A stretch of 64,000 bases of DNA from JAXHUM01 sp034189325. GTDB taxonomy: Bacteria; Desulfobacterota; DSM-4660; Desulfatiglandales; Desulfatiglandaceae. The translations under genes and the position numbers were made by a program. Positions 27,920 through 36,979 of this stretch are shown here, piece by piece (the first letter of the stretch is position 1; each line of letters starts with the position of its first letter). The stretch covers positions 153,982 to 217,981 of the forward strand of contig JAXHUM010000054.1 in NCBI GenBank assembly GCA_034189325.1. Direction: 5' to 3'. The notes under the pieces were generated by a model. That model had not been told where the DNA came from. It did not search any database and saw nothing but the letters and a program-made list of their open reading frames with translations.

Positions 27920-28627
27920 ATGTCATTAATTAAGCGGTTTTCAGATGGCTTGTACCGATTCAATCAGTCTATTAGATTTCGTGGGACATCTGAATACTGG
28001 GAAAAAAGATATCAAAAGGGGGGCACCTCCGGTTCCGGTTCTTTTGAGCGACTCGCCCAATTCAAGGCTGAGGTGCTCAACAGATTTGTGCAAGGGCATA
28101 AGGTGGCGTCGGTCTTGGAGTTTGGCTGTGGTGATGGGAACCAGTTAGCCCTCGCTGCCTATCCTTTTTATATCGGCCTGGATGTCTCACAAAAGGCTAT
28201 TTCCCTTTGTCACGAAAGACATAAGAATGATCCGACAAAAAGCTTTTTCCTTTATGATGCTCACGCCTTCTTTGATAATGCGGGGCTATTCTCCGCAGAT
28301 CTGACTATTTCGCTCGATGTCATCTATCATCTGGTAGAGGATGACGTCTATCATCTGTATATGACCCATCTTTTCAGCTGTTCCAGAAAGAACGTCATTA
28401 TCTATTCTTCCAACCACGATGAGTACGGCCGCTCAACGGCCCACCATGTGAGACATCGTCACTTTTCGCCCTGGGTTGAGTCGCATTGCCCTGACTATGC
28501 ATTGATTGAAAAGATAAGAAACAGATATCATTATGATCTCAATAGTGCACATAATACCTCTTTTTCAGATTTCTACATCTATGAGAAAAGATCTCAGAAA
28601 AACTCAGGTGATCACGAAAGCGCTTAA
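27920..28627 (+). CDS. Class I SAM-dependent methyltransferase
   Basis: A 235-residue Rossmann-fold methyltransferase. Motif I is VLEFGCGDGNQLALA, motif II region is FYIGLDVSQKAISLC, and DLTISLDVIYHLVEDD is the acidic post-I/motif IV region. The N-terminal segment SEYWEKRYQKGGTSGSGS is typical of methyltransferases found in surface polysaccharide clusters. Substrate is unknown. GGTGAG lies about 10 bases before the ATG. It sits between two glycosyltransferase genes on the same strand. Confidence 0.88.
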   Translation: MSLIKRFSDGLYRFNQSIRFRGTSEYWEKRYQKGGTSGSGSFERLAQFKAEVLNRFVQGHKVASVLEFGCGDGNQLALAAYPFYIGLDVSQKAISLCHERHKNDPTKSFFLYDAHAFFDNAGLFSADLTISLDVIYHLVEDDVYHLYMTHLFSCSRKNVIIYSSNHDEYGRSTAHHVRHRHFSPWVESHCPDYALIEKIRNRYHYDLNSAHNTSFSDFYIYEKRSQKNSGDHESA

Positions 28628-28695
28628 GTTTCGGTAGAATTGTGGTGATCGCATGAGGCGTTTTTTGCAGTTGTCCCCTTTTTAGAGACTAGTTC

Positions 28696-29775
28696 ATGAA
28701 TATTTTGTTTTGCACTGAAGGTTTTATCATTGATGGTGTGGCTTCCTACAACCTTTATCTGTCTGCAGCTCTCAAGCAGGCCGGGCATGAGGTGAGTGTT
28801 GTGGGGCGATGGATCGGCAAAAAAGGCTTCCAGGAGCGACACAAGAGATTCGGGGTCGATGTGATACAGTGCCCATCTCCAACGGTGGAAAATCGATGGT
28901 TGGTTCGGCAGGCCGAGAAAAGGGGCCCTGACATTATCATTACCGATTCTCGAAGGGCCTTTCCTCTGTCGCAGCGAATCAAAGAGAGGACCGAAGCCAA
29001 GGTTGTTACGGTGTTTCACGACCCACCGCAGCATGATCGAGAGGGAGAGAGAAGTCTGGAGGCAATTATGACTGGAAGTGATGCATGGGTTACTGCCGAG
29101 CGTCCCATTCTAGAAGAGCTTCAGGCGATCAGGCCCGGCTTTCCCGTCTGTTTTTTCCAGAGGCCCATTACCGGTGTCATCGAAAAAAGCCCCTTGCCTC
29201 CGAAAGATCCGTTCAGGGTACTCTGCCTGGGACGGCTCAGTCGTTGGAAGTCCCCAGGTTTTAAAAATCTCATTGAACGAGCAGTGGAGCTGAAAGAAGA
29301 GATTCCCTCACTTGAGATGACCTTTGTGGGAGGGGGTGGCCAGTTTCTCAGCTTCTGGCACCGGGCCAAAAGGGAAAACAGGCGCTTTGGAAAGGCCTTT
29401 GTTCGAGTCGTAGGCCCACAAAGAGATCCTCAGCCATGGATAAAGGAATCCACTATCGTCTGTGCCGGTGCGACCTCTGCTGTTGAGGCGATTCTGAGCA
29501 ATCGTCCGGTGCTGGCCTTCAGCGGATTCTGGATCGGTCTCATAACGGAAGATAATCTGGATTACAGCGTGTCGACGCATTTTGGGGAGAGGCAGGGCAC
29601 TTATCTCGTGCGGGATCGACCGGAGATGGTTCCTGAGGGGCTCAAGGATGTCTATCATGAATGGCATGATGAACGCATGGGGTTGCAGGTGGATGGACTA
29701 GGCAAGCGATTGGCCGTGGATTTTGATTCCCAGACCGTGGCCAGGCAGTTTTATGCCCTCTTTGAGCAACTGTGA
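28696..29775 (+). CDS. Glycosyltransferase (GT-B fold, family 4-like)
   Basis: A 359-residue protein starting MNILFCTEGFIIDGVASYN, a typical GT4 N-terminus with a glycine in the GGV-like position. The C-terminal domain begins RVLCLGRLSRWKSPGFKNL and has MTFVGGGGQF and a degenerate acceptor motif around ATSAVEAILSNRPVLAFSG, where the EX7E signature is weaker than in the two other GT4 genes here. It is probably the last gene of the glycan cluster. The sugar specificity is unknown. Confidence 0.8.
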   Translation: MNILFCTEGFIIDGVASYNLYLSAALKQAGHEVSVVGRWIGKKGFQERHKRFGVDVIQCPSPTVENRWLVRQAEKRGPDIIITDSRRAFPLSQRIKERTEAKVVTVFHDPPQHDREGERSLEAIMTGSDAWVTAERPILEELQAIRPGFPVCFFQRPITGVIEKSPLPPKDPFRVLCLGRLSRWKSPGFKNLIERAVELKEEIPSLEMTFVGGGGQFLSFWHRAKRENRRFGKAFVRVVGPQRDPQPWIKESTIVCAGATSAVEAILSNRPVLAFSGFWIGLITEDNLDYSVSTHFGERQGTYLVRDRPEMVPEGLKDVYHEWHDERMGLQVDGLGKRLAVDFDSQTVARQFYALFEQL

Positions 29776-30125
29776 TCGGTCCGCTGGAGCCTGACCACGG
29801 TTATTTCTCGCCCCTACTTATCGCTTGGACATAGAGGAAATAGTTGAAACCTGGAGACGAGTAGGAAGGCGAGTCTATTAGATCGATAAGTAACCCTCTA
29901 AATACCGTTGATCAAAAAGGCGACTTGGCATTTGTGAGACCGCCTGAAAGGATGCTTAATCTGCCTTACAGAGGGTGATGGATACTTCATGGGAATCCAG
30001 CAAAATAAAGAGGTCCTTTTCAAAAGAGGGCTCCAGGGGACGATATCATGTCCAAGGGTAAGAACATGACAGCCCCCTTTAGATAGGTGTAAGTTAAAAC
30101 CCAATTCCGATCAGGAGGAAGAATC
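29776..30125. other. 350-bp intergenic region
   Basis: Lies between the last glycosyltransferase gene and the small EF-Tu-like gene. No gene, RNA or clear terminator was seen. AGGAGG at its end is the ribosome binding site of the next gene. Confidence 0.5.
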
Positions 30126-30383
30126 ATGGCCGAAGAGCAGGTTGCCGTTGTTGTCAAGTTTTTCGCAAAGCCTGGTGTCGCAGCCCTTGAGGTTGTTGGC
30201 GGGAATATCAAAAAAGGGGATAGGCTGAGATACAAAGGCCATACTACCGACTTCACCGAGGAGGTGAACAGTATGGAGATGGATAATCAAGCGGTTGATG
30301 AGGCCAAGGTAGGCGATATGATAGGTCTGAAGGTGAAAGAAAGGGTCAGGGAAAACGATAAGGTTTACAAGGTCGTTGAGTAG
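30126..30383 (+). CDS. Small translation-elongation-factor-like protein (EF-Tu domain II fold)
   Basis: An 85-residue protein that looks like an isolated beta-barrel domain II of EF-Tu-type GTPases: VVVKFFAKPGVAALEVVGG, then NIKKGDRLRYKGHTTDF and VGDMIGLKVKERVRENDKVYKV. There is no GTPase domain. Such stand-alone proteins occur in archaea and bacteria and are annotated as translation elongation factor-like; the function is not known. A strong AGGAGG ribosome binding site precedes the ATG. The stop overlaps the convergent hypothetical gene by 19 bp. Confidence 0.85.
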   Translation: MAEEQVAVVVKFFAKPGVAALEVVGGNIKKGDRLRYKGHTTDFTEEVNSMEMDNQAVDEAKVGDMIGLKVKERVRENDKVYKVVE

Positions 30384-30904
30384 ATGGCCATTTCTTCTAA
30401 GGCCTCGGGCATTAATTTCCTGATAAAAGATTCCCGCTCGAAAGCATCTATTTGAGTAAATTCGTCATAGGCGGGGTGTTCTGCATTCAGGGCAAGAGGC
30501 TTGTCTTTGAGGCGATCCTTCAGGGCTTCGAAATCCGTTATCAACTCGACTATAGAATATGCCTCCCCGGGATAGGAGTCCAGCCACAGAAGTCTCTTCA
30601 TGCATTCAAAACGGATCTGATCCAGCAGGAACAGATGCCGATCTATCACTGCTATTTTGTCTTCCGGGCTCAATTCGCCAAACCCGAATCCAGAGCCTAA
30701 GCCCTTGAGATTCATAATAAGATCGTATATATAAAATGTCCCTTGCTCGTTATCCTGTGCCAGATAGGCGAGGGTCTTTATGGAGAGATGGCAAAGGCGG
30801 GTGTCCGGGCCGAAATCTTCCCTAAACCGGCTTACCCAGTTACGAAAACCCCTTTTGACCGCTTTCTGAATCACACCTTGCTTGAGGTCAATAATTTGAG
30901 GCAT
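30365..30904 (-). CDS. Hypothetical protein, 179 aa
   Basis: I do not recognise the family. The protein is mainly helical, has no signal peptide or membrane span, and contains an unusual Gly-rich stretch (LKGLGSGFGFGELSPEDK) in the middle. It starts one base after the stop of the L7/L12-like zinc-ribbon gene (TAAgATG), so the two are translationally coupled and probably act together. Its length and good codon structure support a real gene. Confidence 0.7.
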   Translation of the reverse strand: MPQIIDLKQGVIQKAVKRGFRNWVSRFREDFGPDTRLCHLSIKTLAYLAQDNEQGTFYIYDLIMNLKGLGSGFGFGELSPEDKIAVIDRHLFLLDQIRFECMKRLLWLDSYPGEAYSIVELITDFEALKDRLKDKPLALNAEHPAYDEFTQIDAFERESFIRKLMPEALEEMAIYSTTL

Positions 30905-30905
30905 C

Positions 30906-31283
30906 TTATCTGGTCTGTGCTTTTAGGTCCTTATGCAACCCGAGGCCGCACTTAGCGCAGAAGGCCGCTTTTGGCTGCTTGAAACCACATTGAGGGCACA
31001 TGGTAAAATCGCCGAAAGCAGGGACAATGATAGGGGGTGGCAACGGGTTTGAGAGCTTCCAGTCCTTGTGTTCAGCTATCGTTACCCGCCCCCCTGCCTC
31101 CTGAACCGTTTGAGCATATTTTTTTGCGGCCTCGAATGAGAGGCCTCCTTTCAGGCTGACCGGGGCCATGTCGATCATCTTGTGAACAGTCTCAGGCGGT
31201 ACACCCAACTGCGCCATGCGGGCCTTAAAGCTCTCGATATGTTTTGTCAAACCGTGGAAAATAATCCGATATTTGGTCGTCAT
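30906..31283 (-). CDS. Small protein with ribosomal L7/L12 C-terminal-like domain and zinc ribbon
   Basis: Residues 1-70 contain a segment like the L7/L12 C-terminal domain (MAPVSLKGGLSFEAAKKYAQ, then VQEAGGRVTI), the part of the ribosomal stalk that contacts translation factors. After a proline-rich linker (NPLPPPIIVPAFGD) comes a C-terminal zinc ribbon with two CxxC pairs (MCPQCGF and FCAKCGLG). The combination suggests a small nucleic-acid- or factor-binding protein. The function is unknown. It is the first gene of a two-gene operon with the 179-aa protein. Confidence 0.7.
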   Translation of the reverse strand: MTTKYRIIFHGLTKHIESFKARMAQLGVPPETVHKMIDMAPVSLKGGLSFEAAKKYAQTVQEAGGRVTIAEHKDWKLSNPLPPPIIVPAFGDFTMCPQCGFKQPKAAFCAKCGLGLHKDLKAQTR

Positions 31284-31327
31284 TGGCGCTTAACGTGTCC
31301 GACAGTCATAATCTGTTGCAAAGGTCG

Positions 31328-32938
31328 TCATGAGGGACGTGGACCCTGACAGGCTTTGACAAACCCATAGAAGAGGGGGGCTGGCTGCTCCAGCCTTGAT
31401 TTCAGCTCAGGATGGGCCTGGGTGGCCACAAAGTACCTTAATTGGGGGAGTTCGATGAATTCTACCAATCTTCCGTCCCGAGATGTCCCGGAGAAGACCA
31501 TCCCCTTGTCTTGAAGTGTAGTGTGATAATCAGGATTGACCTCATACCTGTGTCGATGTCTCTCTGAGACCTCCCCGGAGTGGTAAAGGGCGTTGACCAG
31601 GGTGCCTTTTTTGATAACCGCTGGATAGGCCCCAAGCCTCATGGTGCCCCCTTTTTCCGTTACGTCCCTCTGCTCGGGGAGGATGTCTATAACCGGATGG
31701 GGCGTGTCCTTGTCTAACTCCGTGGAATTTGCCCCTTCCAGCCCGCATACGTTCCTTGCGAATTCGATAATAGCCAGCTGAAGTCCCAGGCAGAGACCCA
31801 AAAAAGGAATATCCCTTTCCCTTGCCAAACGGATCATTTCAATCTTGCCTTCGGTACCCCGAGATCCGAATCCACCAGGAACCACGATACCATCTACATG
31901 ATCTAAAGCCGAAGCCTCGTTAAGATCTGTTGTTTCAATCCATTCGAGGTTGATTTTCAGGCTCGTGTTTGCGGCGCAATGATTGAAAGATTCTACGATG
32001 GAGGCGTAAGAATCTTCCAGTTTGGTGTATTTACCGCATATTGCCACCGAAATCTCGTTTTTTGGCTTCTTGATATTGTCAACAAGCCCCTTCCATTTCC
32101 TCAAGTTGGGAGGACTGTAGATATTCAGTTTTTTGTGAATGATCTCAGGGAGACCTTCCTTTTCAAAAATAATCGGGATTTCATATATATGTTCGACATC
32201 GAGTCCCGTAATCACAGCATCGGAAGGGACATCGCAAAAACTGGAAATCTTTGCCCGTATCTCTTTGGTCAGAAACTGAGAGCACCTGCCTATAATAATA
32301 TCCGGGAAGATCCCTCTCTGTTTCAGAAGATTAACGCTCTGTTGGGTGGGTTTTGATTTTTGTTCGCTCACACCATAGGGGACAGGTACGTAAGTTAAGT
32401 GGATGTACAGAATATTTTCTCTGCCCACATCCTCCTTCATCTGCCGTACAGATTCCAGAAATAACTCGTTTTCTATATCACCAACAGTTCCCCCAATCTC
32501 TACCAAGACCAGATCGGTGTTTTCCTCCTGGGCTATCTCAAAAATATGGTCTTTGATAACATCGGTAACATGGGGTATATATTGTACAGTCTTGCCTAGG
32601 TACTCCCCCTTTCTTTCTTTTTTCCTGACGATATCAAATACCTTCCCCATGGTCAGGTTCCATTTGGATTTGCATGTGATTCCCAAGAAGCGTTCATAAT
32701 GACCGAAGTCCATGTCCACCTCACCGCCGTCGTCAAGCACAAAGACTTCCCCATGTTCGAATGGATTCATGGTGCCGGGATCGACGTTAAGATACCCATC
32801 GCACTTGATAGGGACAATTCGAAGTTTTGAAGAAAGCAGGTTGGCAATGGAGGCGGCTGCGATTCCTTTTCCAAGTCCGGAGAGTACGCCGCCAGTCACG
32901 ATGATATATTTGGTGGGGATTTCTGATGCGTGTTTCAC
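31328..32938 (-). CDS. pyrG: CTP synthase PyrG
   Basis: CTP synthase makes CTP from UTP with glutamine as nitrogen donor. The N-terminal synthetase domain begins KYIIVTGGVLSGLGKGI and contains the CDGYLNVDPGTMNPFEHGEV segment. The C-terminal class I glutamine amidotransferase domain has the GLCLGLQ nucleophile motif and a late His-Glu pair in THPELKSR-like AHPELKSR. The start codon is GTG. The length (536 aa) is normal. Confidence 0.98.
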   Translation of the reverse strand: MKHASEIPTKYIIVTGGVLSGLGKGIAAASIANLLSSKLRIVPIKCDGYLNVDPGTMNPFEHGEVFVLDDGGEVDMDFGHYERFLGITCKSKWNLTMGKVFDIVRKKERKGEYLGKTVQYIPHVTDVIKDHIFEIAQEENTDLVLVEIGGTVGDIENELFLESVRQMKEDVGRENILYIHLTYVPVPYGVSEQKSKPTQQSVNLLKQRGIFPDIIIGRCSQFLTKEIRAKISSFCDVPSDAVITGLDVEHIYEIPIIFEKEGLPEIIHKKLNIYSPPNLRKWKGLVDNIKKPKNEISVAICGKYTKLEDSYASIVESFNHCAANTSLKINLEWIETTDLNEASALDHVDGIVVPGGFGSRGTEGKIEMIRLARERDIPFLGLCLGLQLAIIEFARNVCGLEGANSTELDKDTPHPVIDILPEQRDVTEKGGTMRLGAYPAVIKKGTLVNALYHSGEVSERHRHRYEVNPDYHTTLQDKGMVFSGTSRDGRLVEFIELPQLRYFVATQAHPELKSRLEQPAPLFYGFVKACQGPRPS

Positions 32939-33118
32939 AATGACCGATCAAACAAAGAGTAGCACATGGGAAACGTTATCTCCATTTTGGAAATTAGTCA
33001 AGGCTTAAATGAGGCGTGAAAGTCTATCCCAGCCTTGATCTTGAACATTTTACAAAACCGTCAAGATGCCGACTTTGTGCGAATCCATAAGGAGTTAAGA
33101 GGGCATGATCATATCAGT

Positions 33119-34924
33119 TCAGGCCTGTCGCTTTAGGCCAAGTTCTTTCAATTGCTCTTCGTCTACGTAAGAAGGTGCTTCTGTAAGGGGACAGGTTGCA
33201 CTGGTTGTCTTTGGGAAGGCAATCACCTCGCGGATCGACTCTGCGCCGACCATCATGGCCACGAGACGGTCAAGCCCCAGTGCCATGCCCCCATGGGGAG
33301 GAGCCCCATGTTTTAGGGCGTTGAGTAAAAAGCCGAATTTATTTTGCGCCTCTTCAGGGGATATACCCAATATATTGAATATTCGGCTCTGTGTGGCCAG
33401 GTCATGTATTCTGATGCTTCCGCCCCCGATTTCCGTGCCGTTCAACACCAGATCATAGGACCTTGCCCTGACCCGATCCGGATGATCTTCGAAGAGGTGG
33501 AGATCCTGTTCCAGTGGGGCAGTGAAGGGGTGGTGTACTGCTTGCAGACGTTCTTCGGTCTCATCATACTCAAAAAGGGGAAAGTGGGTGATCCACACAA
33601 AGGAATAGGCCTCTTCCGGGATAAGGTTGAGCCTTTGGGCCACCTCCAGTCGAAGCATTCCCAGGGTTTCGTTGGCTATGGCGCCCTTGTCCGCTGTAAT
33701 CAGCAGTAAATCACCCGGTTCACCGCCGACCCTTTCGTTCAGCCTCTTTTTTTCTTCCTCGCCAAAGAATTTCTTGAGGGATGACTGCCAATCATTGTCC
33801 GTGACCTTGGCCCAAAAAAGGCCCTTTGCGCCGCATTCGACAGCACGGGCAGAAAGCTCATCCAAGACTTTTCTCGAAAGAGATGAGGCCTCCTGTTTAA
33901 CGGTGATGGCCTTGATCACCCCTCCCTCTTCGACAATTCCCTGAAACACCTTAAAATCAGACCTGGCAGCGATGTCTGTTATATCGTTGAGTTCCATGTC
34001 AAAGCGCCTATCAGGCCTGTCTGTTCCGAATCGGCCCATGGCCTCGGAATATTCCAGACGTTCTATCGGTGTGTGGATCTCCCGGTTCAGCACGAGTTGA
34101 AAGATCTCTTTCATCATTCCCTCAAAAATACCTATCACTTGCTTCTCATCAACAAAAGACATCTCGAGGTCGACCTGGGTGAATTCGGGCTGACGGTCGG
34201 CTCGAAGATCTTCATCGCGGAAGCAGCGGACAATCTGATAATACCGGTCAAATCCGCCGATCATCAGCAGCTGCTTGAAGAGTTGGGGTGATTGCGGCAG
34301 GGCATAAAAGAGCCCTTTGTTCACTCGGCTGGGAACAAGATAATCTCTTGCCCCTTCGGGTGTGCTTTTCGTGAGAAAAGGGGTTTCAACCTCAACAAAA
34401 CCCTCCCTGTCGAGAAAGGCCCTTATGGAGGAGACAATCTGATGGCGCTTTTTGAAGATATTGAAGACCTGAGGTCTTCGTAATTCGAGGTAACGATGCT
34501 TCAACCGCAAAGTCTCCGACGCATCCACAGCGCCATCCACCTGAAAGGGGGGGGTCTCTGTCTCGTTCAGTATTTTCAGATCCTTTGCTCTCAGTTCAAT
34601 CTTGCCGGTCGACATGTTGGGGTTGTCCTGGCCCTTGATTCGTTTTGCGACCTCCCCTTTGACAGCCACGACCCATTCGTTTCTTAGGATATGGGCCCTT
34701 TCATGGGATTCCTGATCCGCCTGGGGATCAAAGACTACCTGCGTTATACCCTCCCTGTCACGAAGATCAATGAAAATGAGGTTTCCTAGGTCGCGTCTGT
34801 TATTGACCCATCCCATCAGGAGGACCTCCTGTCCCGCGTCATCCTCCCTTAAGCTTCCGCATCCATGGGTTCTCTTCCAATCACCGAGAGAATCGATTGT
34901 CATATGATCCCTATCTTTCATCAC
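33119..34924 (-). CDS. aspS: Aspartyl-tRNA synthetase
   Basis: A bacterial-type class II synthetase: N-terminal OB-fold (VLLMGWVNNRRDLGNLIFIDLRD), motif 2 (QIVRCFRDEDLRADRQPEF), the large GAD insertion domain typical of bacteria, and motif 3 (GMALGLDRLVAMM). With no gatCAB seen here, whether it is discriminating or also charges tRNA-Asn cannot be settled. The open frame starts with GTG at 34924, overlapping hisS by 14 bp; an in-frame ATG at 34903 with AGGG close by is an alternative start. It forms an operon with hisS. Confidence 0.97.
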   Translation of the reverse strand: MMKDRDHMTIDSLGDWKRTHGCGSLREDDAGQEVLLMGWVNNRRDLGNLIFIDLRDREGITQVVFDPQADQESHERAHILRNEWVVAVKGEVAKRIKGQDNPNMSTGKIELRAKDLKILNETETPPFQVDGAVDASETLRLKHRYLELRRPQVFNIFKKRHQIVSSIRAFLDREGFVEVETPFLTKSTPEGARDYLVPSRVNKGLFYALPQSPQLFKQLLMIGGFDRYYQIVRCFRDEDLRADRQPEFTQVDLEMSFVDEKQVIGIFEGMMKEIFQLVLNREIHTPIERLEYSEAMGRFGTDRPDRRFDMELNDITDIAARSDFKVFQGIVEEGGVIKAITVKQEASSLSRKVLDELSARAVECGAKGLFWAKVTDNDWQSSLKKFFGEEEKKRLNERVGGEPGDLLLITADKGAIANETLGMLRLEVAQRLNLIPEEAYSFVWITHFPLFEYDETEERLQAVHHPFTAPLEQDLHLFEDHPDRVRARSYDLVLNGTEIGGGSIRIHDLATQSRIFNILGISPEEAQNKFGFLLNALKHGAPPHGGMALGLDRLVAMMVGAESIREVIAFPKTTSATCPLTEAPSYVDEEQLKELGLKRQA

Positions 34925-36179
34925 CCTGCAATACCTTTCCCAACTCCGCTATTGGATCTTCAAGGGCCACTGTTTCCTGGCCCTTTGTATCCATATTCCT
35001 CAAAATTCCCTTATTGGCGGCCAGCTCGTCCTCTCCCACAATCAGGACTTTTGCGGCCCCCAATCGGCCGGCCCTTTTCATCTGGGCCTTGAGCCCCTTG
35101 GAGCCGTATTCCATTTCAGCCGTAAAGCCGGACCTCCTTAATTCCGTTACCCATTTAAAGCAGATCTTCTCTGCCTTTTCACCCAGGGCGGCCACAAAAA
35201 GATCCGGTCTTTTTGCCTCCTTGACACGGTCTTCTTCCATCAGGGAGACAACCCGCTCAGCCCCCAGGGCAAAACCAATGGCAGGGTGATCAGGCCCGCC
35301 CAACAACCTCACGAGTCCATCGTAGCGGCCCCCGCCTGCCACGGCGTTTTGAGCACCCAGTCTGTCGGTTTGTATCTCAAAGGCCGTCCTTGTGTAATAG
35401 TCAAGCCCCCGGACAAGTTGCGGATCCAGGACAAAGTCGATGTCCAACACCCTCAGAAAATCTTGAACACCCTCGAAATGATTCCGGCAATCGGTGCACA
35501 AAAACTGTATGACGGAGGGGGCATTCACCATGGCCTGGTGACAGCCCTCTACCTTGCAGTCAAAAACCCGCAGGGGATTGGTCTTTGACCGCCTTTGGCA
35601 GTCCTCGCAGAGGAGATCGGTCTTCCTCTCCAGAAAGGTGGAGAGGGTCTCCCGGAATCCTGGCCTGCAATCGGGACATCCAAGGGAGTTGAGGTGAAGC
35701 GTGAGACCATCGAGACCTATGGCATCGAGGATGGACATGGCCATTACGATGAGATCGGTGTCGCTCTTGGGCCCCGGGTCCCCGAAAAACTCTGCGTTTA
35801 TCTGGTGAAACTGCCTGAATCGTCCCTTTTGAGGCCTTTCGTGGCGAAACATGGGGCCGATGGTGAAGAGTTTTTGAATGGCGTTGTCATTGTAAAGACT
35901 ATGCTGAATATAGGCCCTGACCACGGAGGCCGTGGCCTCCGGTCTCAGGGTCAAGCCCCTCCCTTTGCTGTCTTGGAGGGTATACATCTCCTTGGAGACA
36001 ATATCTGTTTCCTGACCGATTCCGCGACTAAAAAGCTCGGTTCTTTCCAAAAGAGGTGTCCTGATCTCTTGGAAACCGAATACATTTAAGATTCTTCTGG
36101 CTGAAAACTCAAGCTCCTGCCAGAGTGCCGTGTCGTGTGGCAGAATATCTTTAAAACCTTTAATCGTTGCAAACTCCAA
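34911..36179 (-). CDS. hisS: Histidyl-tRNA synthetase
   Basis: Class II synthetase: begins IKGFKDILPHDTALW, motif 2 in GPMFRHERPQKGRFRQFHQ, the histidine-binding RGLDYYTRTAFEI (HisA-type) motif, motif 3 in AIGFALGAERVV, and a C-terminal anticodon-binding domain (KRAGRLGAAKVLIVGEDE). The TTG start is preceded by GGAGGAG about 11 bases upstream. hisS-aspS pairs are common in bacteria. Confidence 0.97.
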   Translation of the reverse strand: MEFATIKGFKDILPHDTALWQELEFSARRILNVFGFQEIRTPLLERTELFSRGIGQETDIVSKEMYTLQDSKGRGLTLRPEATASVVRAYIQHSLYNDNAIQKLFTIGPMFRHERPQKGRFRQFHQINAEFFGDPGPKSDTDLIVMAMSILDAIGLDGLTLHLNSLGCPDCRPGFRETLSTFLERKTDLLCEDCQRRSKTNPLRVFDCKVEGCHQAMVNAPSVIQFLCTDCRNHFEGVQDFLRVLDIDFVLDPQLVRGLDYYTRTAFEIQTDRLGAQNAVAGGGRYDGLVRLLGGPDHPAIGFALGAERVVSLMEEDRVKEAKRPDLFVAALGEKAEKICFKWVTELRRSGFTAEMEYGSKGLKAQMKRAGRLGAAKVLIVGEDELAANKGILRNMDTKGQETVALEDPIAELGKVLQGDER

Positions 36180-36400
36180 ATCTCTGCTTACTCCTCCACC
36201 TAATATCTTTCAAAAAATCGGGAGACAGTCTGAGAATGGGCGCCTCCCCAAAAAGATATCCCTCTCCCGGGAATTTTTGCCATACTACTGCTTTACTCTT
36301 TGTCTAAAATGTTGAAATATACACGATACTTTTTGATCTATCCAGACAAAAAGGCCATACACTGCTATTCAGAGGCACTGCCGGGAGTGGAGAAAACAGG

Positions 36401-36979
36401 ATGCTGAGAAAACTGGCCGTAGGCCCTTATCAGGCTAACTGCTACCTTTTGGGTTGTGATAAGACCAAGGAGGGGGTTGTGATCGATCCGGGAGATGAGG
36501 TGTTGTGGATTGTCAAAGAGGTAACCGCCCTAGGACTAAAAGTCGGTTATATCCTATTGACACACGGACATTTTGACCATTCCGGAGGGGCCAAAGAAAT
36601 GAGAGAGATCACCAAGGCGCCCGTATGGATCCATCCTCTTGACGCAAACGGTCTGGGATTTCAGGCTGACGGTGATCTGTCCGACGGCCTGAAGATCCCT
36701 GTGGGCTCATTCACCTTGAGCGTGATTCACACCCCGGGCCACTCGCCGGGAGGCGTCTGCTTGCATGCCCCGGGAGCTGTTTTCACAGGCGACACCCTAT
36801 TCCACGGCTCTATCGGTAGAACGGATTTTCCAGGGGGTGATCACAATCGGTTGGTTCAGGGTGTCATCAATAAAATATTTCCCCTGGGAGACCATCTCCG
36901 CGTTTACCCGGGTCACGGACCGCATTCCACTATCGGCTGGGAACGGAAACACAATCCTTTTTTTCGTTTTGGGGCCTAG
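36401..36979 (+). CDS. MBL-fold hydrolase, glyoxalase-II-like
   Basis: A compact 192-residue MBL-fold protein with LLTHGHFDHSGG, HTPGHSPGG, FTGDTLFHGSIGRTD and YPGHGPHST, the order of metal ligands of hydroxyacylglutathione-hydrolase-like enzymes. It lacks the long C-terminal helical domain of true glyoxalase II. The substrate is probably a thioester, but this is inference. It is divergent from hisS and converges with the rhomboid gene, overlapping it by 4 bp. Confidence 0.9.
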   Translation: MLRKLAVGPYQANCYLLGCDKTKEGVVIDPGDEVLWIVKEVTALGLKVGYILLTHGHFDHSGGAKEMREITKAPVWIHPLDANGLGFQADGDLSDGLKIPVGSFTLSVIHTPGHSPGGVCLHAPGAVFTGDTLFHGSIGRTDFPGGDHNRLVQGVINKIFPLGDHLRVYPGHGPHSTIGWERKHNPFFRFGA

